From the NCBI GenBank assembly GCA_034437515.1, contig DAOTTX010000398.1, forward strand, positions 1-42,329: a stretch of DNA of 42,329 bases. Reading direction: 5' to 3'. A model generated the notes under the pieces. That model was not told the DNA's origin and searched no databases. It was given only the letters and a program-made list of their open reading frames with translations. Shown piece after piece: positions 26,591 through 35,100 of the stretch. Source of the stretch: DAOTTX01 sp034437515 (GTDB lineage: Bacteria > Chloroflexota > Anaerolineae > Aggregatilineales > Phototrophicaceae). How positions within the stretch are numbered: the first letter of the stretch is position 1; every line of letters starts with the position of its first letter. Position numbers and translations under genes: made by a program.

Positions 26591-27409
26591 ATGGGAACGC
26601 TGTATATCGTACCGACACCTATCGGCAATCTGGAAGACATCACCTTGCGGGCGCTGCGGGTGCTCAAAGAGGTGACCCTCATCGCCGCCGAAGACACCCG
26701 CACCAGTGGCGTCTTGATGCAGCACTACGACATCACCACATCACTGACCAGTTACCACGAGCACAACAAAATAGGCAAGCGCGACCGTGTGCTGGCGGCG
26801 CTGGCGGCGGGCGATGTCGCGCTGATCTCCGATGCGGGCACACCGGGAATCAGCGATCCAGGCTATGAATTGGTCAGCGCGGCGATCCAGGCCGGGCATA
26901 GAATCGAACCACTGCCGGGGGCGAACGCGGTCATCACCGCGCTGGTCGGCAGCGGCTTGCCGACCGACAGCTTCGTCTATGCCGGGTTTCTACCGAAGAA
27001 GAAAAACGCCCGGCGCGACTTTCTCGACACACTGCACGACGAAGCACGCCCGGTGATCGTCTACGAAAGCCCGCACCGCCTTGTAGACACGCTGGCGTTG
27101 ATCGTGGAGACGCTGGGCGAGTCACGCCCGGTATGTGTGGCACGGGAATTGACCAAGCACTATGAGGAATTCCAGCGCGGCACAGCGGCGACCGTCCACG
27201 CGCATTACGAAGCCAACCCACCCAGGGGCGAAATCACACTTTTGATCGGCGGCGCGGCGGTTGAGAGCAATACCGTATGGGATGTCGAGAGGGTCAAGGC
27301 CGCGCTGTTGCAACGGCTGGATGCCGGCGAGTCACGGTCGCAGGCGGCGAAGGCCGTCGCCGGGGAAGCCGGTTGGCACAAGCGCGACGTCTACGCGCTA
27401 GACGTCTAA
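26591..27409 (+). CDS. rsmI: 16S rRNA (cytidine1402-2'-O)-methyltransferase RsmI
   Basis: The 272-residue protein is a clear RsmI, which uses S-adenosylmethionine to methylate the ribose of C1402 in the decoding centre of 16S rRNA. The tetrapyrrole-methylase fold shows LYIVPTPIGNLEDITLRAL at the N-terminus, AAEDTRTSG at 32-40, SDAGTPGISDPG at 80-91 and LPGANAVITALVGSGLPTD at 108-126. Length is normal and the C-terminal helical segment (about 230-272) is present. The stop TAA at 27407-27409 overlaps the convergent stop of the cysteine-cluster gene by four bases. There is a weak GGTAGG ahead of the ATG. The partner RsmH is not in the window. Confidence 0.96.
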   Translation: MGTLYIVPTPIGNLEDITLRALRVLKEVTLIAAEDTRTSGVLMQHYDITTSLTSYHEHNKIGKRDRVLAALAAGDVALISDAGTPGISDPGYELVSAAIQAGHRIEPLPGANAVITALVGSGLPTDSFVYAGFLPKKKNARRDFLDTLHDEARPVIVYESPHRLVDTLALIVETLGESRPVCVARELTKHYEEFQRGTAATVHAHYEANPPRGEITLLIGGAAVESNTVWDVERVKAALLQRLDAGESRSQAAKAVAGEAGWHKRDVYALDV

Positions 27410-27930
27410 TTGCGTGACCGCGCCTCCACGATGGGCAGCAGGCGCACCAGCACATTGTAGATAATGGGACACAGCCCCGCGCCGTCGAGGGTATCCGCCA
27501 GCGTCCAGCGGAAATCCGGCGTGAACTGCGGGTAGCGGCGGCAGGCGTCGGGCCGGTGCGCGTAGACCGTACACAGGTTCCCGGCAAGAAACGCGCACGG
27601 CTGCGCGGCGAACTTCCCCCATTCGCCTTCACGCTCGGCGGCCTCATGTTCGACATAGCGCGTCTCGATTGCATCCAGCGGCACGTCGAGGCCGTCCGCG
27701 AGGCGCTGCACGTCCTCCGGCAGCAGATACACATCTAACGACCGACAGCAGTTGCCACACTGCGTGCAGTCGATAGCGTCGATCACCGGCGCGGCGACTG
27801 ACTCCACCAGCACGTCGAGTTCGGCGTCGGGCAGCTCGGCTTCCATGCGCTCCAGCAGGTAGCGCATCACCTCGAATTCATCCCGCTGTTGGGTAGCACA
27901 TTGTTTGATTTGGTTGAGATCGGTAATCAC
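27406..27930 (-). CDS. YkgJ-type cysteine-cluster protein
   Basis: With the GTG at 27930 the protein has 174 residues. It carries the YkgJ signature: CTQCGNCC (Cys55, Cys58, Cys61, Cys62), then QPCAFL (Cys112), NLCTVY (Cys120) and RPDACRRYP (Cys130). The family is thought to bind zinc or an iron-sulfur cluster; its biochemical role is poorly defined. The frame is open to a TTG at 27957, which would overlap the upstream gene. The GTG lies one base beyond that gene's TAA, so I prefer it as a coupled start. The gene therefore follows the response regulator in one unit. The end overlaps the stop of rsmI by four bases. Confidence 0.82.
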   Translation of the reverse strand: MITDLNQIKQCATQQRDEFEVMRYLLERMEAELPDAELDVLVESVAAPVIDAIDCTQCGNCCRSLDVYLLPEDVQRLADGLDVPLDAIETRYVEHEAAEREGEWGKFAAQPCAFLAGNLCTVYAHRPDACRRYPQFTPDFRWTLADTLDGAGLCPIIYNVLVRLLPIVEARSRN

Positions 27931-27931
27931 A

Positions 27932-28666
27932 TTAGAACATATCCGCGCTGGAATCAAAGGCGGTGAAGCGCATAAAGGCGCGTTCCTGTGGGGTCATATC
28001 CATCGGGTATTCGGTGTCGTCATAGGCTTCGAGGACGCGATAGCCTTCTTTGATGTAACCACGGATCGTGTGCAGACTGATGCCCATCTCGTCAGCGGCG
28101 AGGTGGGCCGGCATCCCCTCGATGACGCATAACTTAATTGCCTGCCGGATGCGGTCGGTCAGTTCGGGGTACTCGCGCCGTTCAGGGAGGATCGCCGCAT
28201 GAAAGACGCGGTTGTTAAAGAGATGTTCACACTCACGTGCGACGGTACGGGTGATTAAGAAATCCTTATCCAGCGCATAGACGATAGCCCCGGCGATCAT
28301 CATACGCACCTCCCGTTTGAGCAGATAAGCATTCGCGTGATGTTCGGCAGCGACCTTCACCAGCGCCTCATCCACAAATTGCGCCAGGCAAATCACATGC
28401 ACATCGAGGATGCGCAGCTTCAGCCGGTCGAGGGTTTCGGCCAACTGCCCCCCCCCGCCGAGATGGTCGGCATCCAGCAAGACCACATCCGGCAGTTCAG
28501 CCGGTGGTGTCTCGTCGATGTAATCCCACATTTCAGCCTCGGTCTGTGCCATCATTGTCACCCGCGTGCGGCGATCCCAGGCGAGGTAACTGTTGATGGC
28601 TTGTAAAGCGTAGAAGTCCATATCCAATAACAGGACTTTAAGGTTAATATTGCCGATCTCAGACAT
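27932..28666 (-). CDS. NarL/LuxR-like response regulator with degenerate receiver
   Basis: Residues 8-125 of this 244-residue protein look like a receiver: LLLDMDF holds Asp15/Asp17, Asp65 in VVLLDADHLG is at the phospho-acceptor site, and Lys117 in YLLKREV fits the conserved lysine. The switch Thr/Ser is missing (VICLAQF), so it is atypical and may not respond to phosphorylation normally. Residues 160-205 form a helix-turn-helix of the LuxR/sigma-4 kind (KLCVIEGMPAHLAADEMGIS then LHTIRGYIKEGY), so it probably binds DNA. The C-terminal 35 residues are unassigned. A run of C bases near 28447-28456 encodes Gly68-71 or thereabouts and is a weak spot for sequencing error, but the frame is intact on both sides. 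No cognate kinase is adjacent. Confidence 0.75.
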   Translation of the reverse strand: MSEIGNINLKVLLLDMDFYALQAINSYLAWDRRTRVTMMAQTEAEMWDYIDETPPAELPDVVLLDADHLGGGGQLAETLDRLKLRILDVHVICLAQFVDEALVKVAAEHHANAYLLKREVRMMIAGAIVYALDKDFLITRTVARECEHLFNNRVFHAAILPERREYPELTDRIRQAIKLCVIEGMPAHLAADEMGISLHTIRGYIKEGYRVLEAYDDTEYPMDMTPQERAFMRFTAFDSSADMF

Positions 28667-29024
28667 CGGAGGTCGTCCCGTCGCTGTTTACTTGCTCACA
28701 CTCTTAGTGTAGCCCAAAACCACCTATCCGCAATAGAAGTGCGACAATTGAACGAGACGTATTCTTGAGGGAGCCGCGTATTGTTCGTCATTGTGCATCT
28801 GTTGGTGTCGTCTCACCCACACAGCCAACTGCCGCGCGTTGAAAACGCCGGGCTTGAGCAAATGAATGTTTGCCCACTGAAAGACGCACACAGATTATAG
28901 CCGCCCGGTTTTGAACCGGCGGCGGGCGGTACGGCGAAAATCTCTAGCGCCGGGTTTATGGGAGCAGCAGACAGAGGATATTTTACGGCAGCGGGATATT
29001 GGCCTGACTCGGCTTGCTCGCGTT
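28667..29024. other. Intergenic region with a hairpin
   Basis: I see no gene in this 358-base gap. It carries an imperfect palindrome at about 28900-28923: CCGGTT-ttg-AACCGG, extendable to about ten pairs with one bulge, 100 bases beyond the end of the thioesterase gene. It may be a terminator without a clear U-run. The regulator's promoter should lie nearer 28700 but I cannot pick one with confidence. Confidence 0.4.
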
Positions 29025-29528
29025 TTAGACATCCAGTGGGAAGATCAGGCAGGTGGTCGTCCCATGTGCGTAGAGCTTACCGGCCTCGTCTTTGAGAGTG
29101 GCCTCAGCGGTCGCCATCCGGTTGCCACGATGCACGACCCGCGCCTCACAGATCACCTTGCCGGTGTTGGGGCGCAACGCACGGGTATAGTTGATGTTCA
29201 ACTGGGCGGTGGTGTAGATCATCCCCTGTGGCAGCGTGGTGTGGACGGCACAGGCTAACGCGCTATCCAGTAAGGTAGCGGCGAAGCCACCGTGTACCGT
29301 GCCGATAGGGTTGTAGTGACGCTCGTCCGGCACACCCTCAAAAGCCACACGTCCCTCTTCCACATGACGCCCCTTAAAACCCATAAGCTGTGCGATTGGC
29401 GCGTTGGGGATTTCCCCATTGATGAACGCCTGCATGTATTCCAGTCCGCTTGAGGACATTGCTTTTTCAAGATGAGGCAACGGGTCTTCCCATTCGATGA
29501 TTAGTTGCTGCTTGTCGTTCTGTGTCAT
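29025..29528 (-). CDS. PaaI-type hotdog thioesterase
   Basis: From the ATG at 29528 the product has 167 residues and is a single hotdog-fold domain of the PaaI/YbgC-like thioesterases, which cleave acyl- or aryl-CoA. NPIGTVHGGFAATLLDSALA (73-92) is the signature, with the HGG loop at 79-81 and Asp88 on the central helix. INYTRALRP and VVHRGNRMATAEATLKDEAG are the expected later strands. AGGAG seven bases before ATG 29528 is a very good ribosome site, so I reject the longer frame to 29609. The gene is divergent from the glycosyltransferase pair, with a palindrome between. Substrate unknown; an enoyl-CoA hydratase lies elsewhere in the window but is not linked. Confidence 0.88.
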   Translation of the reverse strand: MTQNDKQQLIIEWEDPLPHLEKAMSSSGLEYMQAFINGEIPNAPIAQLMGFKGRHVEEGRVAFEGVPDERHYNPIGTVHGGFAATLLDSALACAVHTTLPQGMIYTTAQLNINYTRALRPNTGKVICEARVVHRGNRMATAEATLKDEAGKLYAHGTTTCLIFPLDV

Positions 29529-29585
29529 GTGATTGCTCCTATACGTCCATTCGGTCTGGAAAGACGTAACATAAAAATCGTCGGC

Positions 29586-29634
29586 GTGCAAATGGAATTT
29601 GCACATCAACGCCCGCGCTTAGATGTGGTATGAT
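29586..29634 (+). promoter_or_regulatory. Palindromic operator-like site and extended -10 promoter
   Basis: GTGCAAAT-gga-ATTTGCAC (29586-29604) is a perfect 8-base inverted repeat with a three-base centre. It is followed by TGG-TATGAT at 29626-29634, an extended -10 element (TGn before the hexamer) that would start transcription about 30 bases before the ATG at 29670. The palindrome lies where a -35 would be, so it suits a dimeric regulator that could also control the divergent thioesterase gene. Confidence 0.5.
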
Positions 29635-29669
29635 ACCGCCCAATTTCGTCACGAGTTCGCCGGGGTGCC

Positions 29670-31487
29670 ATGCCACGCTACACACTGATTGCCGTGCTGC
29701 TGCTCGGTACGGGGATTTTCCTGCATAACCTCGCCGGTTATCAACCGCTCTGGGTCGATGAAGGTTGGTCAATTGCTGCCGCGCAACAATCAACACTGGT
29801 GAGCACGACCGAGTTCGTCGCCGCTGATGTGCATCCGCCCTTATACTTTCAAGCCCTGCATACCTGGGAATACGTCGCCGGGGACTCGATCTTCGCGCTG
29901 CGCTACTTCAGTGTGTTGATCTCGCTGGTCACGGTGGTGCTAGTCGCCCGGCTGGGCGCGGATCTGGTCGGTTGGCAGGCCGGTCTGCTGGCGGCGCTGC
30001 TGTTCGTGCTGCATGACCTGGCGCTGGTACTCGGTCAGGAAGTGCGACAGTATCCACTGGCGATTTTGCTGGCGGCGCTGGTGCTGGTGTGCTATGTGCG
30101 TAAGTCCGATGCTGGCGTCATCCTCGCGGGGACGGCACTGCTGTACACCAACTACTGGGGCGGATTTCTGCTGTTGGTGTTGGGATTGCATCGAATTGTT
30201 GAATATCTCTACATCCGGCGGGTGACCTACAGATCGCCCTTAAACACTTCCACATCGTTAATCCGCCATGTACGACCCTTCGCAGCAATCGCCCTATTGT
30301 TCACGCCCTGGGTGCCGGTCGTGCTGGGACAGGTCGGCGGTGAGGCGGTCGGCGGCCTCGGTCATGCCTTGCCCACTGACTGGGACGGCCTCAAGATCCT
30401 GGCGTTTCAACTACTCGGCCGGCCAGAAATTTTCTGGTTGCTCTTGCTCGGTGTCGGTGTGGTCGGCGCGGTGCGGATGCGTGTCCGCAGCAACGGGATG
30501 CTGCTGGCGCTGGCGATTGCCTTGCCGGTTGGGTTATCGCTGGTAATTAACCTCGCGCTGCCGACGCTGTCGTTCCGGGCGCTGTCGATGTTGATCCCGG
30601 CAATTGTCGTCTTGATCGCGTTGGGTATCGCCTCGTTCCGGCCTTATGAGCGCGGCGTGCTGGTGTTGACCGTGCTGGCGCTGACCGTGACCCTCCCCGC
30701 CGCGCAACCCGCCGTGCGTATCGACTGGCCTACTGTCGCCGCCTTCCTCGCCGACCACAGCACCGCAGCCGATGTCGTGTTGATCGAAACCGACTTCGAC
30801 ACCTACGCGCTGGATTATTATCTCGACCAACGCCATCCCGCACTTGACGTGATCTTCAGCGAAGTGGAGCGCCGCCGCACCTTTGAAACGATCGCCGCGT
30901 TCGAGGCCGATCTGAGCGCAAGCATCGACGATTACACAGGGCTATGGGTGGCGCGGTTCTCGTCGGATTATGACCTGCTGCCGACACTTGCCGCGCACGG
31001 TTGGCAGCAGACCGCCGCGCTGGCCTTCCCGACGACCGGGCCGCTGGATGTCGAGGTGTTCCGTTATGATCGCCCACCGGAGCCGCCGCCGGTCGCGCAG
31101 TTCGGTGAGGTGATGACGCTGGCGCACGCCGAACAGAGCACACACAGCGAGACGGTCACGGTCAATCTACTGTGGGAAGCGGCGACCGTCCCCGAACGGG
31201 CGTACACCATCTCCGCGTTTTTGCTGGATGCCGACGGTTTGCTGGTCGCGCAGAACGACCAGCCGCCGCTAAACGGGCGCACGCCCACCACGAACTGGGC
31301 GACCGACCGCCCGTATTTCGACAGTCATGCGCTGGATGTCTCCACGCTGGCGACGGGGACGTATACCGTCGGTGTGAAAGTCTACACATTCACCGATGCG
31401 AGTTTCTCCGAGATCGATGTGCAACTGCCCGACGACGGCGGCGACGATGATTATGTGACGCTGGGCACAGTTCAGGTGGGGGAATGA
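29670..31487 (+). CDS. GT-C membrane glycosyltransferase with C-terminal beta domain
   Basis: A 605-residue membrane protein. About ten hydrophobic segments fill residues 1-340. LWVDEGWSIAAAQQ (about 27-40) carries the catalytic acidic pair of the first external loop of GT-C enzymes, and VHPPLYFQALHTW (about 54-66) is the matching second motif. Residues 345-605 are soluble. They include a DUxD-like segment (VLIETDFDTYALDYYL) and a final beta-sandwich (about 470-600: SETVTVNLLWEA, TYTVGVKVYTF), as in related glycosyltransferases of this group that end in a carbohydrate-binding-like domain. Translation is coupled to the next gene by a four-base overlap (ATGA). The sugar donor and the acceptor are unknown. 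Confidence 0.82.
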   Translation: MPRYTLIAVLLLGTGIFLHNLAGYQPLWVDEGWSIAAAQQSTLVSTTEFVAADVHPPLYFQALHTWEYVAGDSIFALRYFSVLISLVTVVLVARLGADLVGWQAGLLAALLFVLHDLALVLGQEVRQYPLAILLAALVLVCYVRKSDAGVILAGTALLYTNYWGGFLLLVLGLHRIVEYLYIRRVTYRSPLNTSTSLIRHVRPFAAIALLFTPWVPVVLGQVGGEAVGGLGHALPTDWDGLKILAFQLLGRPEIFWLLLLGVGVVGAVRMRVRSNGMLLALAIALPVGLSLVINLALPTLSFRALSMLIPAIVVLIALGIASFRPYERGVLVLTVLALTVTLPAAQPAVRIDWPTVAAFLADHSTAADVVLIETDFDTYALDYYLDQRHPALDVIFSEVERRRTFETIAAFEADLSASIDDYTGLWVARFSSDYDLLPTLAAHGWQQTAALAFPTTGPLDVEVFRYDRPPEPPPVAQFGEVMTLAHAEQSTHSETVTVNLLWEAATVPERAYTISAFLLDADGLLVAQNDQPPLNGRTPTTNWATDRPYFDSHALDVSTLATGTYTVGVKVYTFTDASFSEIDVQLPDDGGDDDYVTLGTVQVGE

Positions 31488-33865
31488 TGCGCGACGACGA
31501 AAAACACACCCCCGCCCATCCGGTAGCAAAGCGGGAGAGGCTTTTTGACCGCCGCCGGCTGACGGGTGGGGTCACACTCCCGCTCTACTTCATCCTGTTC
31601 GCGCTCTACCTGCTGACCTACCTGGGTGTGCCGACCTACAGTGATGAGCGCATCCAGTTTGACATCGCGCAGAGCTTCGCCCGGCGCGGGGAGATCACCC
31701 GCACGCTAGGCCACGATCAACAGACGACGGTACAACCTGGCAACCCGTGGGAAGCATCCACACAAGAGCCGATGATGAGCTTTTTTACCGCCCCGTTCGT
31801 CGCGCTCGGACGGGTGCTGCCGGCTGTCGGCATGGCACACCTGGCGTGGCTGACCAACATCGTCGTCACGCCGCTGATCGCGTGCAGTTTTTATCTGCTG
31901 GCGCGACGATTGGGCTACGGTCTTGCGGTCGCGCTCACCGGGGCGTTGCTGCTCGGCGCGGCTACACCATTGTGGACGTACAGCCGCCTGCTGTTCCGTG
32001 AGCCGTTGATGGCGCTGTTCACACTCTGGGCGTTCGGGTTGGCGCTGCTGCTGCGCACCGAAGGACTGTCACGCGGGCGGGTGCTGGGCTTCGGCCTCGC
32101 GCTGAGTGGGATGTTCCTCACCAAAGTGGCGACCATCCTCACACTGCCCGGCCTGCTGATCTTACTGCTGCCGTCCCCGGCGACGTTCCGGGCACACCGC
32201 CGCTGGTTTTTGCTGGGTGCTGCCTTGCTGGTCGTCGTCACAATCGGTGGTGTGTTGCTCAGCCTCTCCCCGTTGACCGACGGCACACGCTACAGTTGGG
32301 ATCGCTGGGCGTTTTACGTCACCGCTGCCGAATGGGACTCCGCGTTTGAGAGCTTGCTGGGGTATCAGGTTAGTCCGGCGCGGAGCCTGTGGTTATACGC
32401 ACCGGTTTTGCTGCTGGCGTTCCCCGGCGGCTGGATGTTGTGGCGGCGCGGCGCGTGGCGGTTCGTCCTTGCGGCATTGGTGACGGTGATCGTGTTCAGC
32501 GTGGGCTACGGCTTGATCCAGCATACGGTATGGTGGGGCGGTTGGAGCTGGGGGCCGCGTTATTTCGTGCCGCTGCTGCCGGTGTTGCTGCTGCTGGCGC
32601 TGCCGGTACTGGCGCATGTGCGGCGGTATCGGCTCTGGGCTGGCGTGGTCGGTGGGCTGGCGCTGCTCAGTGTGGGGATGCAATTGCTCGGTATGGCGGT
32701 GCCGACCCCCAACTACTACAGCGAGCAGGTCGCACTTGGCAACACCAACTTATTCGGACGCGGTTGGGATTGGCAGGCGGCAAACTGGCAGTGGGCGCAG
32801 TCCCCCGTACCCTATCACCTGGAAAACTTCGACCTCGACGCGCTCAACATCGCATGGGCGGCGGTGGATGCGCCGCTGGTCGCAGGGCTGGCATTGCTCG
32901 GTGCGCTGGTGGCACTGCTGGTCACGGCGCGGCGGCGCTGGTGGTCGCTCCTCCCGGCAACGTTGGTGATTGCCGCGCTCTTGGTCGGTGTGCGTGCGCT
33001 GCACGATGACCCGCGCTACGTTGCCGGGTATGAGGACTTTACCGCGCTGGTCGAGTCAATAGATGACGCGATCACACACGGCGACGACCACGCCGTTTTA
33101 GTCGAACGCGGCATCTACCTGGATAGTGACCGGGTGTTTATGAACCGCCTCACCACGCCCGACCTTGTCGCCATCCTACCTGACGCGCCCGGCGAGGATT
33201 ACGGACAGGGAGCGCAAGTCATCACCGATAATCTGGTCGAACAACTGGGCCGGGTCAACGCCCGTACACTGAACTGGACGTTCCTCGCCTACAAGCATAC
33301 CTGGCTGGTGACCACTTCGTCACCATTTGACCCCGGCAAGCAGCGTCCTATCGAGCAGATTTACGTGCAATATGCTTATCCCATAGAAGAAATCAGCACC
33401 AGCGACCGGGCACGCGCTATCCACGCGCTGACCACATCCGTACCGCCGGACGAAAACACCCCGCCGAACATCACGGTCAACGCGACTTTTGGTGAGGCGC
33501 TTACGCTCGAAGGTTATGATCTGCCTGCTGGCACCACTTACGCCGCTGGGGATGTCGTGCCGGTGTCACTGGCGTGGCTGCCGGTTGCCCCGCTTGACTT
33601 CGATTATCACGTCAACCTCTACATCGCCGGGGTGGATGGCGTGCCGGTGGTACAGCGCAGCGGCGGACCGCAGGCCAGCTTCGGCGCGATGACCGCCTGG
33701 CCCGTTGACCAACGCCAACGCGACAATCACGGTTTGCAACTCCCGGCAGAGCTAGCACCGGGGGCGTATACGTTGAATCTGGTGGTTTACAATTGGGAGA
33801 GTGGCGAACGGTTACCCATCGACGCAGACAGCGTTATCACACTGGGGGTGCTACAGGTACGATAA
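31484..33865 (+). CDS. Large GT-C membrane glycosyltransferase
   Basis: The 793-residue product has a basic N-terminal tail, then about eleven hydrophobic segments between residues 28 and 505, then a soluble C-terminal part. The first external loop reads VPTYSDERIQFDIAQSFA (about 46-63) with the Asp-Glu pair expected of GT-C enzymes. WEASTQEPMMSFFTAP (about 88-103) fills the second loop. The last 130 residues form a beta domain (FGEALTLEGYDLP to LPAELAPGAYTLNLVVYNWE) resembling that of the preceding gene, so the two proteins are relatives with the same plan and probably act on the same glycan. Its start overlaps the previous stop by four bases. No ligase, flippase or polyprenyl-phosphate sugar synthase is near. 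Confidence 0.8.
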   Translation: MMRDDEKHTPAHPVAKRERLFDRRRLTGGVTLPLYFILFALYLLTYLGVPTYSDERIQFDIAQSFARRGEITRTLGHDQQTTVQPGNPWEASTQEPMMSFFTAPFVALGRVLPAVGMAHLAWLTNIVVTPLIACSFYLLARRLGYGLAVALTGALLLGAATPLWTYSRLLFREPLMALFTLWAFGLALLLRTEGLSRGRVLGFGLALSGMFLTKVATILTLPGLLILLLPSPATFRAHRRWFLLGAALLVVVTIGGVLLSLSPLTDGTRYSWDRWAFYVTAAEWDSAFESLLGYQVSPARSLWLYAPVLLLAFPGGWMLWRRGAWRFVLAALVTVIVFSVGYGLIQHTVWWGGWSWGPRYFVPLLPVLLLLALPVLAHVRRYRLWAGVVGGLALLSVGMQLLGMAVPTPNYYSEQVALGNTNLFGRGWDWQAANWQWAQSPVPYHLENFDLDALNIAWAAVDAPLVAGLALLGALVALLVTARRRWWSLLPATLVIAALLVGVRALHDDPRYVAGYEDFTALVESIDDAITHGDDHAVLVERGIYLDSDRVFMNRLTTPDLVAILPDAPGEDYGQGAQVITDNLVEQLGRVNARTLNWTFLAYKHTWLVTTSSPFDPGKQRPIEQIYVQYAYPIEEISTSDRARAIHALTTSVPPDENTPPNITVNATFGEALTLEGYDLPAGTTYAAGDVVPVSLAWLPVAPLDFDYHVNLYIAGVDGVPVVQRSGGPQASFGAMTAWPVDQRQRDNHGLQLPAELAPGAYTLNLVVYNWESGERLPIDADSVITLGVLQVR

Positions 33866-33925
33866 CAACGAAGGTGGGCAACTTACGTTCAATTAGAAAT
33901 GCTGTTCAGTCAGTCGGTATTCGGT

Positions 33926-34258
33926 CTACCGCCGACGATGTTTCTGTTTCGAGCTGTCTCTCTTAAATGCTTTCGGATTGCGGTATAAGGTCACAACATT
34001 TTTACCACAGGGACTCACGACAATGGTTGTCCCATCAAGGCGGCGGAAAGGATGGTTGCCCGGTAATTCATCGGGCATGTTTTTCCGTAACATCTGGTAA
34101 AATATCACACCACTCCGGTGCCGCTTGCGACCATTCTCCACGATGAAAGCAATTTCTTCTTCCGACAGGTTGCGCTGATCCGCACGTTCCTTTGCATGTT
34201 TTGAGAGACTGTACACGGGCAGTTTGCCTTTCGATAACGCTGCCCACCCTGTTGTCAC
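33926..34258 (-). CDS. DUF4258 family protein
   Basis: The 110-residue protein fits DUF4258: SLSKHAKERADQRNLSEEEI (18-37) is the family's H-A-x-x-R-x-x-Q-R core, followed by the expected strands (GVIFYQMLR, TTIVVSPCGKNVVTLYR). Proteins of this fold resemble small RelE/BrnT-like toxins, but no antitoxin gene is adjacent and no toxin activity should be assumed. The start is a GTG at 34258. A TATAAT on the minus strand at 34272-34267 lies so close to it that the message would be leaderless, or translation starts at the in-frame GTG at 34216. The basic C-terminus (KRDSSKQKHRRR) could bind nucleic acid. Confidence 0.65.
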   Translation of the reverse strand: MTTGWAALSKGKLPVYSLSKHAKERADQRNLSEEEIAFIVENGRKRHRSGVIFYQMLRKNMPDELPGNHPFRRLDGTTIVVSPCGKNVVTLYRNPKAFKRDSSKQKHRRR

Positions 34259-34350
34259 TACTTCAAATTATAACGGAATTCTAGACGGAAAATGGGAAAA
34301 ATTTATGAAAAGTCTTAAGCGCGCCCTTGATGAACGCTCTAAACCCGTTG

Positions 34351-34710
34351 CTATGGCTTCTCGACCCATTCCGGGTCAGGGGTGATGTTCTCTTCGGGAC
34401 GTCCACCGGGGCTGTCCGCGTCTCCGTTGGCGACACTCATCAGGGGTTTGACGGTCATATCGTGGTCGCAGAGGATCTGGCAACTCAAGCGGAAATCACC
34501 GAGCGCGTCCTGGCTTTCGAGCTTCTCTAATTCGGCTTTGGTCATCATCTGCGGTTCACCGGCTTCGAACTCCACCCGGCAGGTCGTGCATTTGGCGTTA
34601 CCCGCACAGCGATGAAGAATATCGACACCGTTGTCACGCAGGCCGAGGATAAGACGCTTATCCTCAGCGACTTGGTAGGTTTCACCGTCTACAACTGTGA
34701 GCTTTGGCAT
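34351..34710 (-). CDS. 2Fe-2S ferredoxin
   Basis: The 119-residue product is a small soluble electron carrier with a 2Fe-2S cluster. Cys35-x5-Cys41-x2-Cys44 and the distant Cys77 (RLSCQIL) match the adrenodoxin/Isc-type spacing rather than the plant-type x4. It starts with a beta-grasp pattern (KLTVVDGETYQVAEDKRLIL) and ends in a Pro/Glu-rich tail of about 25 residues. ATG 34710 is chosen over the frame's upstream extension to 34791 because AAGGA precedes it at a normal distance and the extension has no ferredoxin similarity. Its redox partner is not adjacent. The neighbour across the divergent promoter is an uncharacterised small protein. Confidence 0.9.
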   Translation of the reverse strand: MPKLTVVDGETYQVAEDKRLILGLRDNGVDILHRCAGNAKCTTCRVEFEAGEPQMMTKAELEKLESQDALGDFRLSCQILCDHDMTVKPLMSVANGDADSPGGRPEENITPDPEWVEKP

Positions 34711-34732
34711 AAATGATTTTCCTTGTATACAC

Positions 34733-34760
34733 TTGCGTACAAATTCATACCAAGTATAAC
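34733..34760 (+). promoter_or_regulatory. Putative promoter of the small gene at 34818
   Basis: TTGCGT (34733-34738) and TATAAC (34755-34760) are separated by 16 bases. The opposite strand holds TATACT at 34758-34753, a possible -10 for the divergent ferredoxin gene, so the two promoters may overlap. Read by eye only. Confidence 0.35.
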
Positions 34761-34817
34761 GCGCCAGTTCCGGCACCCCTAAAAGGCTCATTAAGTTATA
34801 AGTTGCGAGGTACTACG

Positions 34818-35063
34818 ATGGAAAAACAACCGACCACTGCCTGGATGTGGCCCAGCGATCACGGCGGCGTCAACGGCGTCAACCTGGATGTGACCGACCA
34901 TAAAATCTACTGGTTCGATGATGCGGCAGCCTGCGCCTGTGGTGACAGCACCGCCGTGCAGACCTTCGCACAATTCAAAGCAAAGGGATCACCGTTGGGT
35001 AAATTGCCCGATGATGTGCGCGGGGAACTGCTGGAAACAATCGCTTCCCTAGAAAATCACTGA
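34818..35063 (+). CDS. Hypothetical protein, 81 aa
   Basis: A small soluble protein that I do not recognise. It contains a compact WMWPSDHGGVNGVNLDVTDH segment, then KIYWFDDAAACACGDSTAVQ with two cysteines one residue apart (Cys-Ala-Cys), then a helix ending in LETIASLENH. The closely spaced cysteines could bind metal or be redox-active. GAGG seven bases before ATG 34818 supports this start over the longer frame from 34713, whose extra residues overlap the ferredoxin promoter. It is divergent from the ferredoxin gene, which is suggestive but not evidence of a shared role. Confidence 0.6.
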   Translation: MEKQPTTAWMWPSDHGGVNGVNLDVTDHKIYWFDDAAACACGDSTAVQTFAQFKAKGSPLGKLPDDVRGELLETIASLENH

Positions 35064-35100
35064 GGAAACAGTCCGTTTCTCGATGATTGTGAGCGCGGCG

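Noticed and set aside
28447..28456. Possible frameshift at a C homopolymer in the response-regulator gene
   Set aside because: Receiver sequence is in frame on both sides, so the run encodes glycines and needs no correction.
33926..34258. Toxin-antitoxin module at the DUF4258 gene
   Set aside because: The fold is toxin-like, but no small antitoxin gene lies directly beside it on the same strand.
34713..34817. Upstream extension of the 81-residue protein
   Set aside because: It overlaps the promoter region shared with the ferredoxin gene, and the ATG at 34818 has GAGG at a suitable distance.
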